Source: Albula goreensis (lineage: Eukaryota; Chordata; Actinopteri; Albuliformes; Albulidae). Taken from it: a stretch of 64,000 nt of DNA. The stretch is taken from positions 25,108,832 to 25,172,831 of the forward strand of contig CM040746.1 of assembly GCA_022829145.1 (NCBI GenBank). Direction: 5' to 3'. Below are positions 23,740-35,994 of this stretch, one piece after another. Below the pieces are notes generated by a model that ran no database searches, had not been told where the DNA came from, and was given only the letters and a program-made list of their open reading frames with translations. Positions within the stretch are counted from its first letter, which is position 1, and every line of letters starts with the position of its first letter. The translations under genes and the position numbers were made by a program.

Positions 23740-24922
23740 AAACTGCACATAACAGTCAGGAAATTCTTTATTTTTCAAAGCACACAATTTGACAAGCGAC
23801 AATATAATATTCAACATTCTGTTGGTATATCTTCATTTTGAAATCTTCATTTGATTTTTTCTGACTACTTTTCAAAATATTCCACTTGGATATTTAATCA
23901 TGCAGACTAATACTGCAGGGAACTGCAAGTTTATCCCATTCCTGACGTAAAATCAAAACTATCAGATATTTAATGTATTACTGACCACAAAACGCGATAT
24001 ATTCCTTGACAAATATTTGAACTTAACTTTTGCATATTGCCAATAACATTTAATATAATTACTGAAGAATACGCTGCTATTGTCCGCTTACTGTCAGTTC
24101 TCATTCTAATTCAGAGGATCGTGTTGTTTGTCGAATTAATGCAAATATATTACGCGCGTACAGTCACACATATGCTGGTTTTATTTATTTATTTTTTTAT
24201 TTGAATCATCACTAATGACATTGGTATATTTCTTGTTTGCTATTTTTAATTTTCTTCGGCTTTTTCCCCCTCTTACTTATTCCCTGTACCAAATGAAGAT
24301 TCCTTATGATTAAGATCACAGAGACCTCTTTTGGTCGTATTTAGATTCCTCTTAAGAGTGTACGACACCCAAAGCTTTGAAGGATGTTCCATTATGTCAA
24401 CAGTACATTTCTCATGGTATGGTAGCTGCTTTACATGACACACTGACAAACACCAAAATTATTTAAAAAATACTCATATAAATGTATGGGATTATAGCGC
24501 AGTAGGCATTATTCTCCTTACTGTGAGTCGTGCATACAGCATGACTACTTTACCACCCATAACCAAAATAATTCCTAAAAAGATGAAGAACTGTTGTTAA
24601 GCAACACTAAAAGGCATCCCTTGGGATTTGTTAATAAGCACTGTGTAAAATCAATTAAATCAATGCTGATTCAGACAATCCATCAATAATCCAAATACAT
24701 CCTACACACGAGGCCTACCCAAATTCAGAACGCAGACCTTCGGTTGCAGCAAACTTTCTGTAGGTGTTCATGACGTTATCTGACAATTAAGGACATATAT
24801 CGCTACAACATTGCAGTTCAAATGCATTACATTTAATAAATATTGACAACAATACCTGCTCTGAATTAAGTTAACATGATTTACGCGAATTATGAACAAA
24901 ATACTCAACAATATTAGCTTAC
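23740..24922. other. Inter-exon sequence between V4 and V5, no gene seen
   Basis: AT-rich, no gene-like signal. A TTTATTTATTTATTT stretch lies near 24180. Confidence 0.5.
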
Positions 24923-27331
24923 CAAAGTTGTGCATTTGGATCCAGAATTTGTGAAATTTTCTTCTACATTACTTTCATCTGGACTCCGCTTCAAGGTCTG
25001 TTTATTGGGAATCATCACATCGTTGTAAGAACCAACGAACTTGAAGTCGCTAGTGCACGACCCAGTTGTTAAATATGTGTCATAGTTGTAAGAACTCCGA
25101 AGAGTTCCCGATGCGTCCACGTCTGCGTAGTTTGGGGGTAAATATGCGCTGGGAATTGCTACTGCGCCGTCAAATAACAATCTGGGCTTTCGTCTATGGC
25201 AAAACTGTATGGTCATAACAAGAATAATAAAAACCAGGAAAAAAGTGGAGACAGAAACCAATGCGATGATCAAATAGGAAGTTAACCAGGAATTGTCTTC
25301 CAAAGACATATTTTTCATATCTGGGTCCTCTACCAAATTATCAGAAATCAGTAAATACACTGTACAAGTTGTAGAAAGGGCGGGCTGTCCATTGTCTTTG
25401 ACTGAGATTACAAGGTTTTGCTTCATGGTGTCAGGTTCAGAAACGTCCCGCTGTGCCCTGATCTCCCCACTGTGTAGACCAATAGTGAAAAGTCCCGGAT
25501 CCGTAGATTTCAAGATAGAATAGGAAAGCCACGCATTCTGTCCAGAGTCCGCATCCACAGCAATAACCTTGGAAACCAGGGAGCCCGCTTGAACAGATCT
25601 GGGGACCATCTCAGTCAGGAAGGAGTTCCCTGATGGAGCAGGGTATAATATCTGTGGGGGGTTATCATTCTCATCTGTTATGAAAACGCTCACTGTCACG
25701 TTGCTGCTGAGTGGAGGAGAACCGTTGTCTCTGGCAACAACCTGGACTTTGAAGCTTCTGAACTGTTCATAATCGAATGATCTGACAGCATGGATTACAC
25801 CACTATCTCTATTAATAGACAAATACGACGACAAGGGAACACCACTGATTTCGCTGGACAAAAGAGAATAGAAAACCGTTCCGTTCTGTCTCCAGTCTGG
25901 GTCGCTCGCCCTTGCAGAGAGAACAGAGGACCCGGGTCTGTTGTTTTCATTAACATACACGCTGTAAAACTGATCATCAAACACAGGTGGATTATCATTT
26001 ACATCTGACAAAGATAACTGCACAGTTTTTGAGGAAGACAAAGACGGAGATCCCTGATCGGTTACAATTATTGTAATGTTGTAATCGGACACAGATTCGC
26101 GATCTAACTCTTCTGTAGTGACCAATGAGAAATAATTTTTGATGGAGGGGACTAACTTGAAAGTAGGATTTTGCTGAATAAAACAGTGGACTTGACTATT
26201 TTGCCCAGAGTCTTTATCTTGAACATTAATGATGCCCACTTCTGTGCCAGGTAATGCGTTCTCAGGAATAGGATTGTTCAGAGATTTCACATATATCACT
26301 GGTGCGTTGTCATTCACGTCAATTATTTCTATGATAACCTTCGAAAGTGATGTCAATCCGGCACCATCTTTTCCTTGGATTCGCATTTCGAATGTGGATT
26401 CCTCTTCGAAATCTATGTTTCCAATCACCTTAATTTCACCGGTGTTGCTATCAAGAGAAAACAATTTCGTTTCTTCGTCCGAAACTCGAGCGAATTCGTA
26501 AGTCACTTCTCCATTGGCTCCCTCGTCTGCATCAGTAGCTGTAACTGTAACCACTGCAGCACCTAAAGGAGAATTTTCATATAAAGTGACTTTATAAACG
26601 GCCTGGCTAAACACGGGGGTGTTATCGTTTGCATCCAGCACCGTGATGTGTACAACTACTGTGCCAGATCTCTCTGGAGTCCCTCCGTCAGCAGCAGTAA
26701 GTAATAATGTAACTTCTTGTTGTTCTTCTCGATCAAGCTCCTTTTCTAGAACTAACTCGCCATATTTCCCTCCGTCTGTGTTGGTTTTGACAGCCAAATT
26801 AAAATGTTCGTTTCGTTGTAGTGTGTAGCTCTGAACAGCGTTCTGTCCTATATCTGCATCGTGGGCCTCATCTAAGAGGAAGCGAGCCCCTTTATCAGCA
26901 GATTCTCGGATTTCCATCTTGATCAGGTCCTTTTTGAACAGAGGAGAATTATCATTAATATCTTGAATATGAAGCGATATTCGGTGTAATTCCAGAGGAT
27001 TCTCCAGCACAACCTCACATCTTAAAGCGCAGGTAGCCTTTTGTCCACAAAGCCCTTCTCTGTCAATTCTTTCAGACACAATCAAATCACCAGAATTCAG
27101 GTTAATATCACAGTAACGACGATGGCTACCTTCAGTATCTACGCGGGCTTTGCGAGAAGACAGATGATTAATATCCACTCCAAGATCCTTCGCTATATTC
27201 CCAATGACAGATCCAAGTCTCATCTCCTCTTGAATGGAATAGCTCAAATCTCCAAAGCAAGCAGGCAGCAATAATATAAAGATAACCAAACAGCACGTCG
27301 CGCTGTTTAGAGAGAATCTCATGTAGAACAT
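24923..27331 (-). CDS. pcdhg: Protocadherin gamma-type variable exon V4
   Basis: There are 803 codons from ATG 27331 ([10 protein letters not shown]; a second ATG at 27322) to the donor TTG|GTAAGC (GT at 24921-24922), the best donor match in the array. The frame is open back to 27418, but the extra N-terminus has no signal-like character. Signal peptide residues are about 1-27, before [10 protein letters not shown]. Six EC repeats with all linkers are present; the EC5/EC6 linker is DENDNPP rather than DENDNSP. The EC1 loop is CGQKATC. After the membrane helix come [20 protein letters not shown] and an [14 protein letters not shown] variant; the tail ends SKCTTL. The promoter module upstream is typical. 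Confidence 0.92.
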
Positions 27332-27500
27332 ATTAAAATATAAATCACAGCGAATTCGTATGGTAATCAAATCTCTCCTTTTATAGCACTGGTACAAACG
27401 AAGAGTTTCCGTCCTCAAAAGAAGTATCCAAACTGAAATAAAACAGATTAATCGTCCGTGTGGTACGGTAGTGTGGTGCGAAACCGAGTCTCCTGCTTCT

Positions 27501-27571
27501 GCATATTACACTAGTGGGTGGGGATTTGTATCCGAAGTTCCTTTGCTGGTGAATGGCGACACTCTGAGTAC
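27501..27571 (-). promoter_or_regulatory. V4 promoter: CGCT box variant, CACCC box, TATA-like box
   Basis: Gene-strand order is AGAGTGTCGCCATTCACCAG, then CCCCACCCAC, then AGTGTAATATGC (27501-27510). The core has CGCC where the other promoters have CGCT, a change within the conserved box. Spacing is about 51 bp. Confidence 0.83.
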
Positions 27572-27579
27572 TTTTCAAA

Positions 27580-28379
27580 AACTGCAGAGCACAGGCGTGA
27601 TTCCTTCTATTGTTGAATTCATAAGTGCTTTTATTGTTATGTGTTATCTACCTGTGCTTAAATGTATGCGTTTCATATATCAACTTAAAATAATTGTGGA
27701 AGATACTAATATTATTTAAGTAAGTGAAGTATTCGTAGGTTGGCTTGAATATACTAAAATGGGGGAGATAGAGCAACGCGAGATACAAAATAATTTCCGA
27801 TAAACAATGTAGCATAATTGGAAAACTACAGACGACAGCTTCAAAAATTAATTCCATGTAAAAGCGTCTGCCTTGACAACTGAGCTGACATAACTTAAAC
27901 ATATAGATTCTAACATCGAAACGTAGTAATAACTTAATAATACACTAAATTGTCTGTGGAAAATCACAAAACTGCATTTTTTGTAGTCTATCATTTTGTC
28001 ATATAGTCATTTGGAACCTAAAGCCATAAGAAACTTCTAGAAAATATTTCCCTTCATACCAAAACTGCAAGAAATAATTCCTATATTTGTGACAAAAACC
28101 TTATTTGTACCGTGGTATGCTTTCGTATTTCGCTATCGAATGCTTTCAAAAGTGATATTAAATGCAAATGCCGACTAATGAGAGAGACTTAATTGAAAAA
28201 CAAAACAAAATTCTTTTTGCATTGGAAAAGTTATTCTATGACTGGTTTTAAGACAAATGAGCCCTGCTATGATCCAGGGGACAGATACTCGTTTTGCTAA
28301 ATTAAATGGAATGGTAGCACAGATAAGGAAAACAGGAACCATGAATTGTGAGCAGAAATAAATCATAAAACACATTTAC
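27580..28379. other. Inter-exon sequence between V3 and V4, no gene seen
   Basis: AT-rich, short, and no signal seen. Confidence 0.5.
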
Positions 28380-28447
28380 CAGAGTTGAACATTTAGATCC
28401 AGTCTCAGTGAAGTCCTTCTCTGCAACATTTTCATTGGGACTCATTC

Positions 28448-30787
28448 TCATTCAACAGTCACATTGTTGTTAGAGCTGACGAACTTGAAGTCGCTGGTGC
28501 GCGAGCCAGTTGTTAGATAAGTGTCATAATTGTAAGAACTGCGGAGAGTTCCAGCTCCCTCCACCTCTGCATAGTTTGGAGGGAAATATGTCCCGGGAAT
28601 GGCAACTGCGCTATCAAACAACAGTCTGGGCTTCCTTCTCCGGCAAAGCTTCACGATCACGATCAGAATAATGAAACTCAGGAAGAAGCTAGAAACTGAC
28701 ACCAAAGCGATGATCAAGTATGTAGTTAATTTGGATTTGTTCTCCTTATAAGCTATTTCTTTCAACTCGGGAACATCAGCCAAATTATCCGAAATGAATA
28801 AATGTACAGTGCAGGTTGTGGTGAGAGAGGGCTGTCCATTATCTTTGACTGAGATTACAAGGTTTTGTTTCATGGTGGCAGGTCCAGACATGTCCCGCTG
28901 CGTCCTGATCTCTCCATTATGTAGACCAATAGTGAAAAGTCCCGGATCAGTAGATTTTATAATCTGATAGGAAAGCCAGGCGTTCTGTCCTGAGTCCGCA
29001 TCCACAGCAATCACCTTTGAAACCAGTGACGCCGCTTGAACAGATTTGGGGATCATCTCAGTCATGAAGTTATTCCCTGATGGAGCAGGATATAATACTT
29101 GTGGGGTGTTATCATTCTCATCTGTTATGAACACACTCACTGTCACATTGCTGCTGAGTGGAGGAGAACCATTGTCTCTGGCAACAACCTGGACTTTGAA
29201 GCTTCTAAACTGTTCATAATCAAATGATCTGACAGCATGGATAACACCAGTGTCTCCATTGATAGATAAAAATGAGGACACGGGAACACCAACGACCTCA
29301 CTGGGCAGTAGAGAATAGTAAACCGCTCCGTTCTGCCCCGAGTCTGGGTCTCTTGCCCGTAAAGAAATAACAGATGAGCCGGGTTTGTTATTTTCACTTA
29401 TGTAGGCATTATATGACTGTTCAAAAAATACAGGTGGGTTATCGTTAATATCAGAAACAGATAACAATATTGTTTTGAATGATGTGAGAGGAGGTGACCC
29501 CTCGTCGATTGCTGTGAATGTGATATTATACTCCGACTCTGTCTCGCGATCTAGTCGACTGTCAGTTATTAATGTGAAATGATTTTTAATAGATGGGATT
29601 AATTTGAAAGGAGAGTTAAGTTGAATTGAACATCTCACTTTGCCAAAAGCGTCAGAGTCTTTGTCTTGTACCTGAACAATAGCGAGATCCGTGCCAACAG
29701 GAGCATTTTCGGCAATTGGTGTGGTTAATGACTTCACTGATATAACAGGAGCGTTGTCATTTTCATCAATTACTTCTACAATAACTTTACAAGTAGCTGC
29801 CTGTCCTGCTCCGTCTTTTGCTTTAACACGGATTTCGAAAGATGCAGTGTCTTCAAAATCTAACTGCCTCTTCAGTCTAATTTCACCAGAACTTCGGTCG
29901 ATATTGAATATATTTTTAGCTTTGATTGAAATATGACTGAATTCATACGTCACATCACCATTTGCTCCCTCGTCCTCATCACTTGCGCTAACCTTAACCA
30001 CCAAAGAATCTACTGGAGCATTTTCATGAAGACTCACCTTATACACAGACTGCGTAAACACTGGTACATTATCGTTCGTATCCAACACACGGACCTGTAT
30101 TACCAAGGTCCCGGACCTCTGTGGGGTGCCCCCGTCATAAGCTGTCAAAACAAGAGAAATCTCATCCTGCTTTTCACGATCCAGCTCATTGTCAAGAACT
30201 ATCTCACCATATTTGCCCGCGTCTGCGCCAGTATGAACAGCCAAAATAAAATGCTCGTTCCCTGCTAGAGTATAGCCTTGCACTGAATTGATTCCCGTGT
30301 CTGGGTCATTGGCTTCATCTATGGAGAAACGGGCCCCTTTATCAGCAGATTCTGTTATCTCCAATTTTATCTGGTCATTTGGAAACGTTGGCGAATTATC
30401 ATTTATGTCTTGGATTTCCACAGTTACTCTCTGCAGTTCCAGAGGATTTTCTAGAAAGAAATCAAAACCTAAAGTGCACGAGGGCTTCTGCGAGCACAGC
30501 TCTTCTCGGTCCATTCTTTCCTTCACAGTCAAGTCTCCGGTGTGCAGATTGATCTCACAGTATTTAAGGCTCCCTTCAAAATCAAATCTTGGTTTTCGAG
30601 TCGAAAGCTTTTTCGCATCAATTCCTAGATCACGTGCCATATTTCCAATCACAGATCCCGGTTTCATTTCCTCTGGTACAGAATAATGAAAATCTCCGAA
30701 ACATGACTGAACCAGAATAATGCATACTGCAAAGCTTTTCACATGTAGTAGGAACAAAAGTAAGTTTCCTTTGTGTTCAGCAGCCAT
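28448..30787 (-). CDS. pcdhg: Protocadherin gamma-type variable exon V3, frameshifted before the donor
   Basis: The frame from ATG 30787 ([10 protein letters not shown]; another ATG at 30799) gives 779 residues: signal peptide about 1-31, six EC repeats with intact linkers, EC1 loop CSQKPSC, a membrane helix, then [18 protein letters not shown] and a tail that stops at TGA 28448-28450 after [10 protein letters not shown]. All other copies run about 25-35 residues further to their donor. Here the donor is still present (CTG|GTAAAT, GT at 28378-28379), and the usual ending SPNENVAEKDF...SKCSTL survives in another frame. Start-to-donor length is 2,408 nt, not a multiple of three, so a small deletion has occurred. 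If spliced, the stop lies about 68 nt before the junction and could trigger decay; if not, the product would lack the constant domain, as beta protocadherins do. Confidence 0.88.
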   Translation of the reverse strand: MAAEHKGNLLLFLLHVKSFAVCIILVQSCFGDFHYSVPEEMKPGSVIGNMARDLGIDAKKLSTRKPRFDFEGSLKYCEINLHTGDLTVKERMDREELCSQKPSCTLGFDFFLENPLELQRVTVEIQDINDNSPTFPNDQIKLEITESADKGARFSIDEANDPDTGINSVQGYTLAGNEHFILAVHTGADAGKYGEIVLDNELDREKQDEISLVLTAYDGGTPQRSGTLVIQVRVLDTNDNVPVFTQSVYKVSLHENAPVDSLVVKVSASDEDEGANGDVTYEFSHISIKAKNIFNIDRSSGEIRLKRQLDFEDTASFEIRVKAKDGAGQAATCKVIVEVIDENDNAPVISVKSLTTPIAENAPVGTDLAIVQVQDKDSDAFGKVRCSIQLNSPFKLIPSIKNHFTLITDSRLDRETESEYNITFTAIDEGSPPLTSFKTILLSVSDINDNPPVFFEQSYNAYISENNKPGSSVISLRARDPDSGQNGAVYYSLLPSEVVGVPVSSFLSINGDTGVIHAVRSFDYEQFRSFKVQVVARDNGSPPLSSNVTVSVFITDENDNTPQVLYPAPSGNNFMTEMIPKSVQAASLVSKVIAVDADSGQNAWLSYQIIKSTDPGLFTIGLHNGEIRTQRDMSGPATMKQNLVISVKDNGQPSLTTTCTVHLFISDNLADVPELKEIAYKENKSKLTTYLIIALVSVSSFFLSFIILIVIVKLCRRRKPRLLFDSAVAIPGTYFPPNYAEVEGAGTLRSSYNYDTYLTTGSRTSDFKFVSSNNNVTVE

Positions 30788-30948
30788 TTCCGAACGCACG
30801 GAATCGCCGTCCTCCTTGTGCTCTCAATAAGATATTAAATATTTTCCTGAGAATACCCAGAATATTTTCAACAATGACAGAAATGTGTTAATGTCAACGG
30901 TCCAAAACAGTTTTTTTTTCTCTGTTTCTGCCGCGAGCATACGTTTCA

Positions 30949-31017
30949 AGATATACTGAAGCAATGGGCGGGTCACTCAGCCGGATTCAGTAGTTGGTGA
31001 AGAGCGACACACTGTGT
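30949..31017 (-). promoter_or_regulatory. V3 promoter: CGCT box, GC box, TATA-like box
   Basis: Gene-strand order is GTGTCGCTCTTCACCAACTA, then GACCCGCCCATTG, then TTCAGTATATCTTG (30949-30960). Spacing is about 50 bp as in the 3' group, but the boxes differ (GC box and TATAT core). The intact promoter suggests V3 is still transcribed despite its frameshift. Confidence 0.8.
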
Positions 31018-31019
31018 TA

Positions 31020-31739
31020 CATTTTTTAACTGAATGTAAATATGTCTCCAACTTCCAGAAAAGATACACATGTGTTCTACAAACATTTAATGACGACGCA
31101 CTACTAGGTGCTTCAGTTTCAATAGTAAACGTTACTTAGCACTAATGTATACTGATGCTTAGTTAATATGTACATATCGTTTTGATTAATAAAATTAAAC
31201 AAACCCGCATGTGAATATTCAATAGACTAAGTACTTAAAACCATTGCGATTGAGAGATGTCTGCAATATTCCAGCTGCAATAAATTTTCCCAAGAACTTT
31301 CCAACCCTTTTGGTGGCATTCTTCATTAATATTGTTTCAGCACCTCACTAATGGGCAGCAACCATCAGTATCCGTTAGTCTAGAGTACCGTAATGATAAA
31401 GCATCCACTCTGTTAGATACATTTCATATGAAACAACCAGAACTCTAAAGGAACATTTTTATGAGTAATAAAGCTAAACTATGCATATTTTAATCCCGTA
31501 TATTGATGTTGCAGCAAATACGTGTACATATTATGAAACGAGTTCTAAAACATTTGAGGCATTGACTGACGACAAGCAATACACATATTTTCATGTTTTT
31601 AATTATTATGAAACACGGGACTACCTTGAAACTGTATAACTGGATTCAATCACTTTTAAATAACATTGAATAACAATTAAATCCAACTGTTACTTTTGCC
31701 TACACGAATACATGGATGGAAAATCAAAATACCGCTTAC
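31020..31739. other. Inter-exon sequence between V2 and V3, no gene seen
   Basis: AT-rich, with no feature beyond the V3 promoter flank. Confidence 0.5.
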
Positions 31740-34145
31740 CTCTGCTGAATCACCAGTTCCAGTTGTATCCTCTTCACTGATTAAATTCGGATTTCTATTC
31801 AGGGTCCGATCAGCTGGAAGTGTTAAGCCATTGTAGGAGCTAACGAACTTAAAGTCGCTAGTGCGTGACCCAGTTGTTAAGTAAGTGTCATAGTTGAAAG
31901 AACTGCGGAGAGTTGCTGATCCATCCACTTCTGCATAGTTGGGAGGGAAATATGCGCTGGGAATGGCCACGGCGCCATCAAACATCAGTGTGGGCTTTCT
32001 TCTACGGTAGAACCTTAAGACCACGATCATGATAATAAACGTGAGAAAGAAAGTAGAAACTGACACCAATGCGATAATCAAATATGAAGTTAAATTGGAA
32101 CTGTTCTCCTCATGAGACATATCTTTCAATTCTGGAACGTCAGCCAAGTTATCTGAAATCAGTAAATGAACAGTACATGTTGTGGATAGGGAGGTTCCCC
32201 CGTTGTCTTTCACTGATATGACAACATTCTGTTTCATCGTATCAGTCTCTGAAAGTTCGCGCTGCGTCCTGATCTCTCCGCTGTGGAGCCCAATTGTGAA
32301 AAGTCCCGGATCAGTCGATTTCACAATCTGATAAGACAGCCATGCATTTTGTCCAGAGTCCGCGTCAATAGCAATGACCTTTGAAACCAGGGAGCCCCTG
32401 TGAATAGATCTAGGGATCACCTCCGTCATGAGGAAGTTCCCTGATGGAGCAGGGTATAATATCTGTGGGGAGTTATCATTCTCATCTGTTATGAACACGC
32501 TCACTGTCACGTTGCTGCTGAGTGGAGGAGAACCGTTGTCTCTGGCAACAACGTGAACTTTAAAGTTTCTGAATTGCTCATAATCAAATGATCTTACAGC
32601 ATGGATTACACCAGTGTCTCTATTAATAGACAAATACGACGACACGGGAACACCACTGATTTCGCTAGAGAAAAAAGAATAAAAAACTGTTCCGTTCTGT
32701 CTCCAGTCTGGGTCCGTCGCTCTTACAGAAAGAACAGAGGAACCAGGTTTGTTATTTTCGCTCAAGTATGCGCTGTAAGACTGTTCATCAAATGTAGGTG
32801 GGTTGTCATTCACATCTGATACAGATAATACGATTGTTTTATTAGAAGAAAGAGGATGTGATCCCTCGTCTATTGCAGTAAGGGTAATGGTATATTCAGC
32901 CTTCGTCTCACGGTCTAACTGACTTGTAGTTAGTAACGTGAAATGATTTTTAATAGACTGAACTAATTTTAAAGGAGAATTGGGCTGAATCAAACACCTG
33001 ACATTACTATTCACACCAGAATCGGAATCCTCAATGTAAATAATAGCTACCTCTGTGCCAACAGGGGAGTCCTCTGGAAGAGGCGATTTAAAAGCCTTTA
33101 CGAATATGACAGGGGCATTGTCATTTATATCAATGACGTCTACAATAACTTTACAAGTAGTTGCTTGTCCTGCTCCGTCTTTTGCTTTAACACGGATTTC
33201 GAAAGAAGTAGTTTCCTCAAAATCTAATTGCCCCTGTAGTCTAATTTCACCAGAACTTCGGTCGATATTGAATATATTTTTAGCTTTGATTGAAATATGA
33301 CTGAATTCATACGTCACCTCACCATTTGGTCCCTCGTCCTCATCACTTGCCCTAACCTTAACCACCAAGGAATCTACTGGAGCATTTTCAGCAAGACTCA
33401 CCTTATACACAGACTGCATAAACACTGGTACATTATCGTTCGCATCTAACACACGGACCTGTATTACTACAGTCCCGGACCTCTGTGGGGTGCCCCCGTC
33501 ATAAGTTGTCAAAATAAGAGAAATCTCATCCTGCTTTTCACGATCCAGCTCGTTTTCAAGAACTATCTCACCATATTTGCCTGCATCTGCACTATTTTGA
33601 ACTGACAAAATAAAATGTTCGTTCGCCCCCAGAGTGTAGCCTTGCACTGAATTGATTCCCGTGTCTGGGTCATGAGCCTCGTCAATAGCGAAGCGAGCTC
33701 CTTTATATGCAGATTCTCTGATTTCCAAAGTAATCAAGTCATTCGGAAACGTTGGTGAATTATCGTTTATGTCTTGGATTTCAAGAGCAATTCGATGCAA
33801 TTCCAATGGACTTTCGAGAAATAAGTCAAAATTCACAGCACATGAGGGCCTTTGTGAGCACAGTTCCTCTCGGTCCATTCTTTCATTCACCGTCAGTTCT
33901 CCAGTTTGCTGATCAATGTTACAGAATTGTTTACCGCCCTGAAAATGAAGGCGAGCAACCCGATCTTTTAATGCTTTCACACCGAGTCCCAAATCCTGTC
34001 CAATTCTAGCAATCACGGATCCTCGTTTCATTTCTTCAGGTATTGAATAACGTATATCGCCGAAACACAGAGGGATGATAAGAATAACGACAGCAAAGCT
34101 TTTCGACAGTACCTGACTCAAAACGAAGCGTCCTTTGGATTCCAT
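31740..34145 (-). CDS. pcdhg: Protocadherin gamma-type variable exon V2
   Basis: There are 802 codons from ATG 34145 ([10 protein letters not shown]) to the donor GAG|GTAAGC (GT at 31738-31739), phase 0. An in-frame ATG at 34187 would add a short Cys-containing leader. The signal peptide is about residues 1-29, before [15 protein letters not shown] linkers DINDN, DANDN, DINDN, DVNDN and DENDN are present; the EC1 loop is CSQRPSC. The membrane anchor is [20 protein letters not shown] (Tyr where most copies have Cys) and the tail ends TGTGDSAE, a type shared with V1. EC2-EC3 is close to V3: an 80-nt stretch (33238-33317) is identical. V2 and V3 form a subgroup by their EC1-EC3 sequence (for example [14 protein letters not shown]). 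Confidence 0.92.
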
Positions 34146-34320
34146 CTTTATTTTCAGTGTCGTGGCACAACAATATTCCATTACCACCTATTATTTAACA
34201 CCCCTTCCCCTTACAATTAGATTTCCAATTATAATTCACTATTCAAATACAATCAATCAAATTTAAATGTTCTAATATTAGCTACTTCAATGCGCCTCCT
34301 CAAAAGCGGAGCTACATCCA

Positions 34321-34394
34321 TATAACCTTATCGCAGATACAGTGGGAGGGGTATAATTATTTTTCATACTTGGTGAACAGCGACACGTTGTGTC
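34321..34394 (-). promoter_or_regulatory. V2 promoter: CGCT box, C-rich box, TATA-like box
   Basis: Gene-strand order is AACGTGTCGCTGTTCACCAA, then CCCCTCCCACTG, then GATAAGGTTATA (34321-34331). Spacing is about 55 bp, slightly longer than in the 3' group. Confidence 0.78.
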
Positions 34395-34399
34395 TCCTT

Positions 34400-35898
34400 A
34401 GAGACCTGCAGGAGAATAACACTGTTGCATTTGTCTCAAATGTTTGGGGCCTTATTTAATATACATACATTCTTATTGGAGTGAATTTGAAAAATGTGTA
34501 AGACATTCAAGAGTTCCTAAAATTTATAGCTAATCTAAGCAGTTATTTCTGATGATACTGTTGCATAAGTACTCCCCACACACCCGATGTTCATCATAAC
34601 CTAAGGTGAATTGCGGAGGCTGGGGCTGTTTGGCACATTCTCTTGAGGATTTCTTGTAGAATCAATATATCCGATGAGATTCATTTCAATACCAATATAC
34701 AGCTTAAATTATTGGGTAATTTATTTATTTATTTATTTATTTATCCTTTCAAAACTTAAAAAAAAAAAAAAGAATTCCCAGGTAAAGCGTTCTGACATGT
34801 TGTGACAATTTGTCCCCACTACAGGATATGTTGTGACAAGGTGTAGTGTTGTTTGACTCTATACTTTTCAATGGATTAATAACATAAAAACATTGAAATT
34901 AAATTTTATCCCAGAGTAAACAAACCAGATTTAAAATAGCCTATAAATATCTCTATGATGCTCATCAAATCACTCATTTTTGGTCACAATTATATTTTGT
35001 CCGGACATCCTGTTTGATACAAAACAGTTTTTCTAATAAAAAAAAAAAAAAAACCTGTGATGGGTGCATGTGTGCGTCTTTGGATACCTTCTCTTGTCAA
35101 GATACAGTATTGTCTTCCTTAAGATGTTTTTCAGAGCTGGACTTTTACTTCCACCAAAATATAAAGGCAAACTGCAGCTTATTTGCAAATAACAGAACAT
35201 TTACTCTCACATTTTTAATGAATGTAATATCACACTTTTCAAGCCAAAGCTTTTTCAGAATTTGAATATTTTTGACTTCAATTCATTGCTTATTAGCACA
35301 TGACAAAACATTTTTATCAGAAATATGTGAGACAACATGCCACAAAGACCATGGCAACCAGCCCCATCAGCCAGTTAAGATAGCTACCTCATGGCTTAAC
35401 CTAATGAAACAAAAATAAGCTCAGAGCTACTCCTCTTCTCCTTTCAACAGAAATAAGCATTTAGGATATACTCATCATTCTCCTGATTTATCTGAGTCAG
35501 GACATTTCCAGAAGATACATTTGTTTTGCATTTAGTCAAATTTAAACCCTGGGGCACCTGGGCAAACCAGACAAATGTACAGCAATTGCAAAATTCTCTG
35601 TGTTACATCCAAAGATCCACAATGTATTTTCAACCATTGGCTCCTAAGTATTTAAAGAATTAGCTACTCCTATGTTAACAGGAGTTGATAACTCCGAAGG
35701 GCTTTGTTTACGACAACACAATGAAGAACATGTTTTAATCCTTTATGCAACATGTAATGAGTCTCTGTAATTTTAACAGTCTCTACACCTATTCAACTTG
35801 CTAGTAAAGGCCTGGTTCACAGACTTTACATGTTGCTGGTTTTGCTTTGCCTGTTTATCCTGTTTAATTTTACAGTTTGCACTTTTCTTGGTGCTATT
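34400..35898. other. Inter-exon sequence between V2 and an exon relic
   Basis: AT-rich, with a (TTTA)n stretch at about 34719-34743 and A runs near 34759 and 35040. No gene seen. Confidence 0.5.
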
Positions 35899-35990
35899 AT
35901 CTGCATACTTTGGCTTACATTATGAGGTAGGAATCGCTATGCCACTGTCAAACAGTGCTGGCTTTCATCTATGGAATGTCATTGTAGTCT
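35899..35990 (-). pseudogene. Small relic of a variable exon (cytoplasmic segment)
   Basis: On the minus strand one frame reads HR*KPALFDSGIAIPTS*CKPKYAD. This lines up with the membrane-proximal tail [27 protein letters not shown] of intact copies: same order, one residue short, two stops. About 90 bp are recognisable. It lies between V1 and V2 in the right orientation, so it marks a lost variable exon. I saw no EC-coding remains beside it. Confidence 0.7.
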
Positions 35991-35994
35991 AAAT

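Noticed and set aside
25790..26008. Plus-strand frames inside variable exons (also in V1, V2, V3, V5, V6, V7 and V8)
   Set aside because: Antisense shadows of conserved cadherin codons; the same peptides recur because the sense sequence is conserved.
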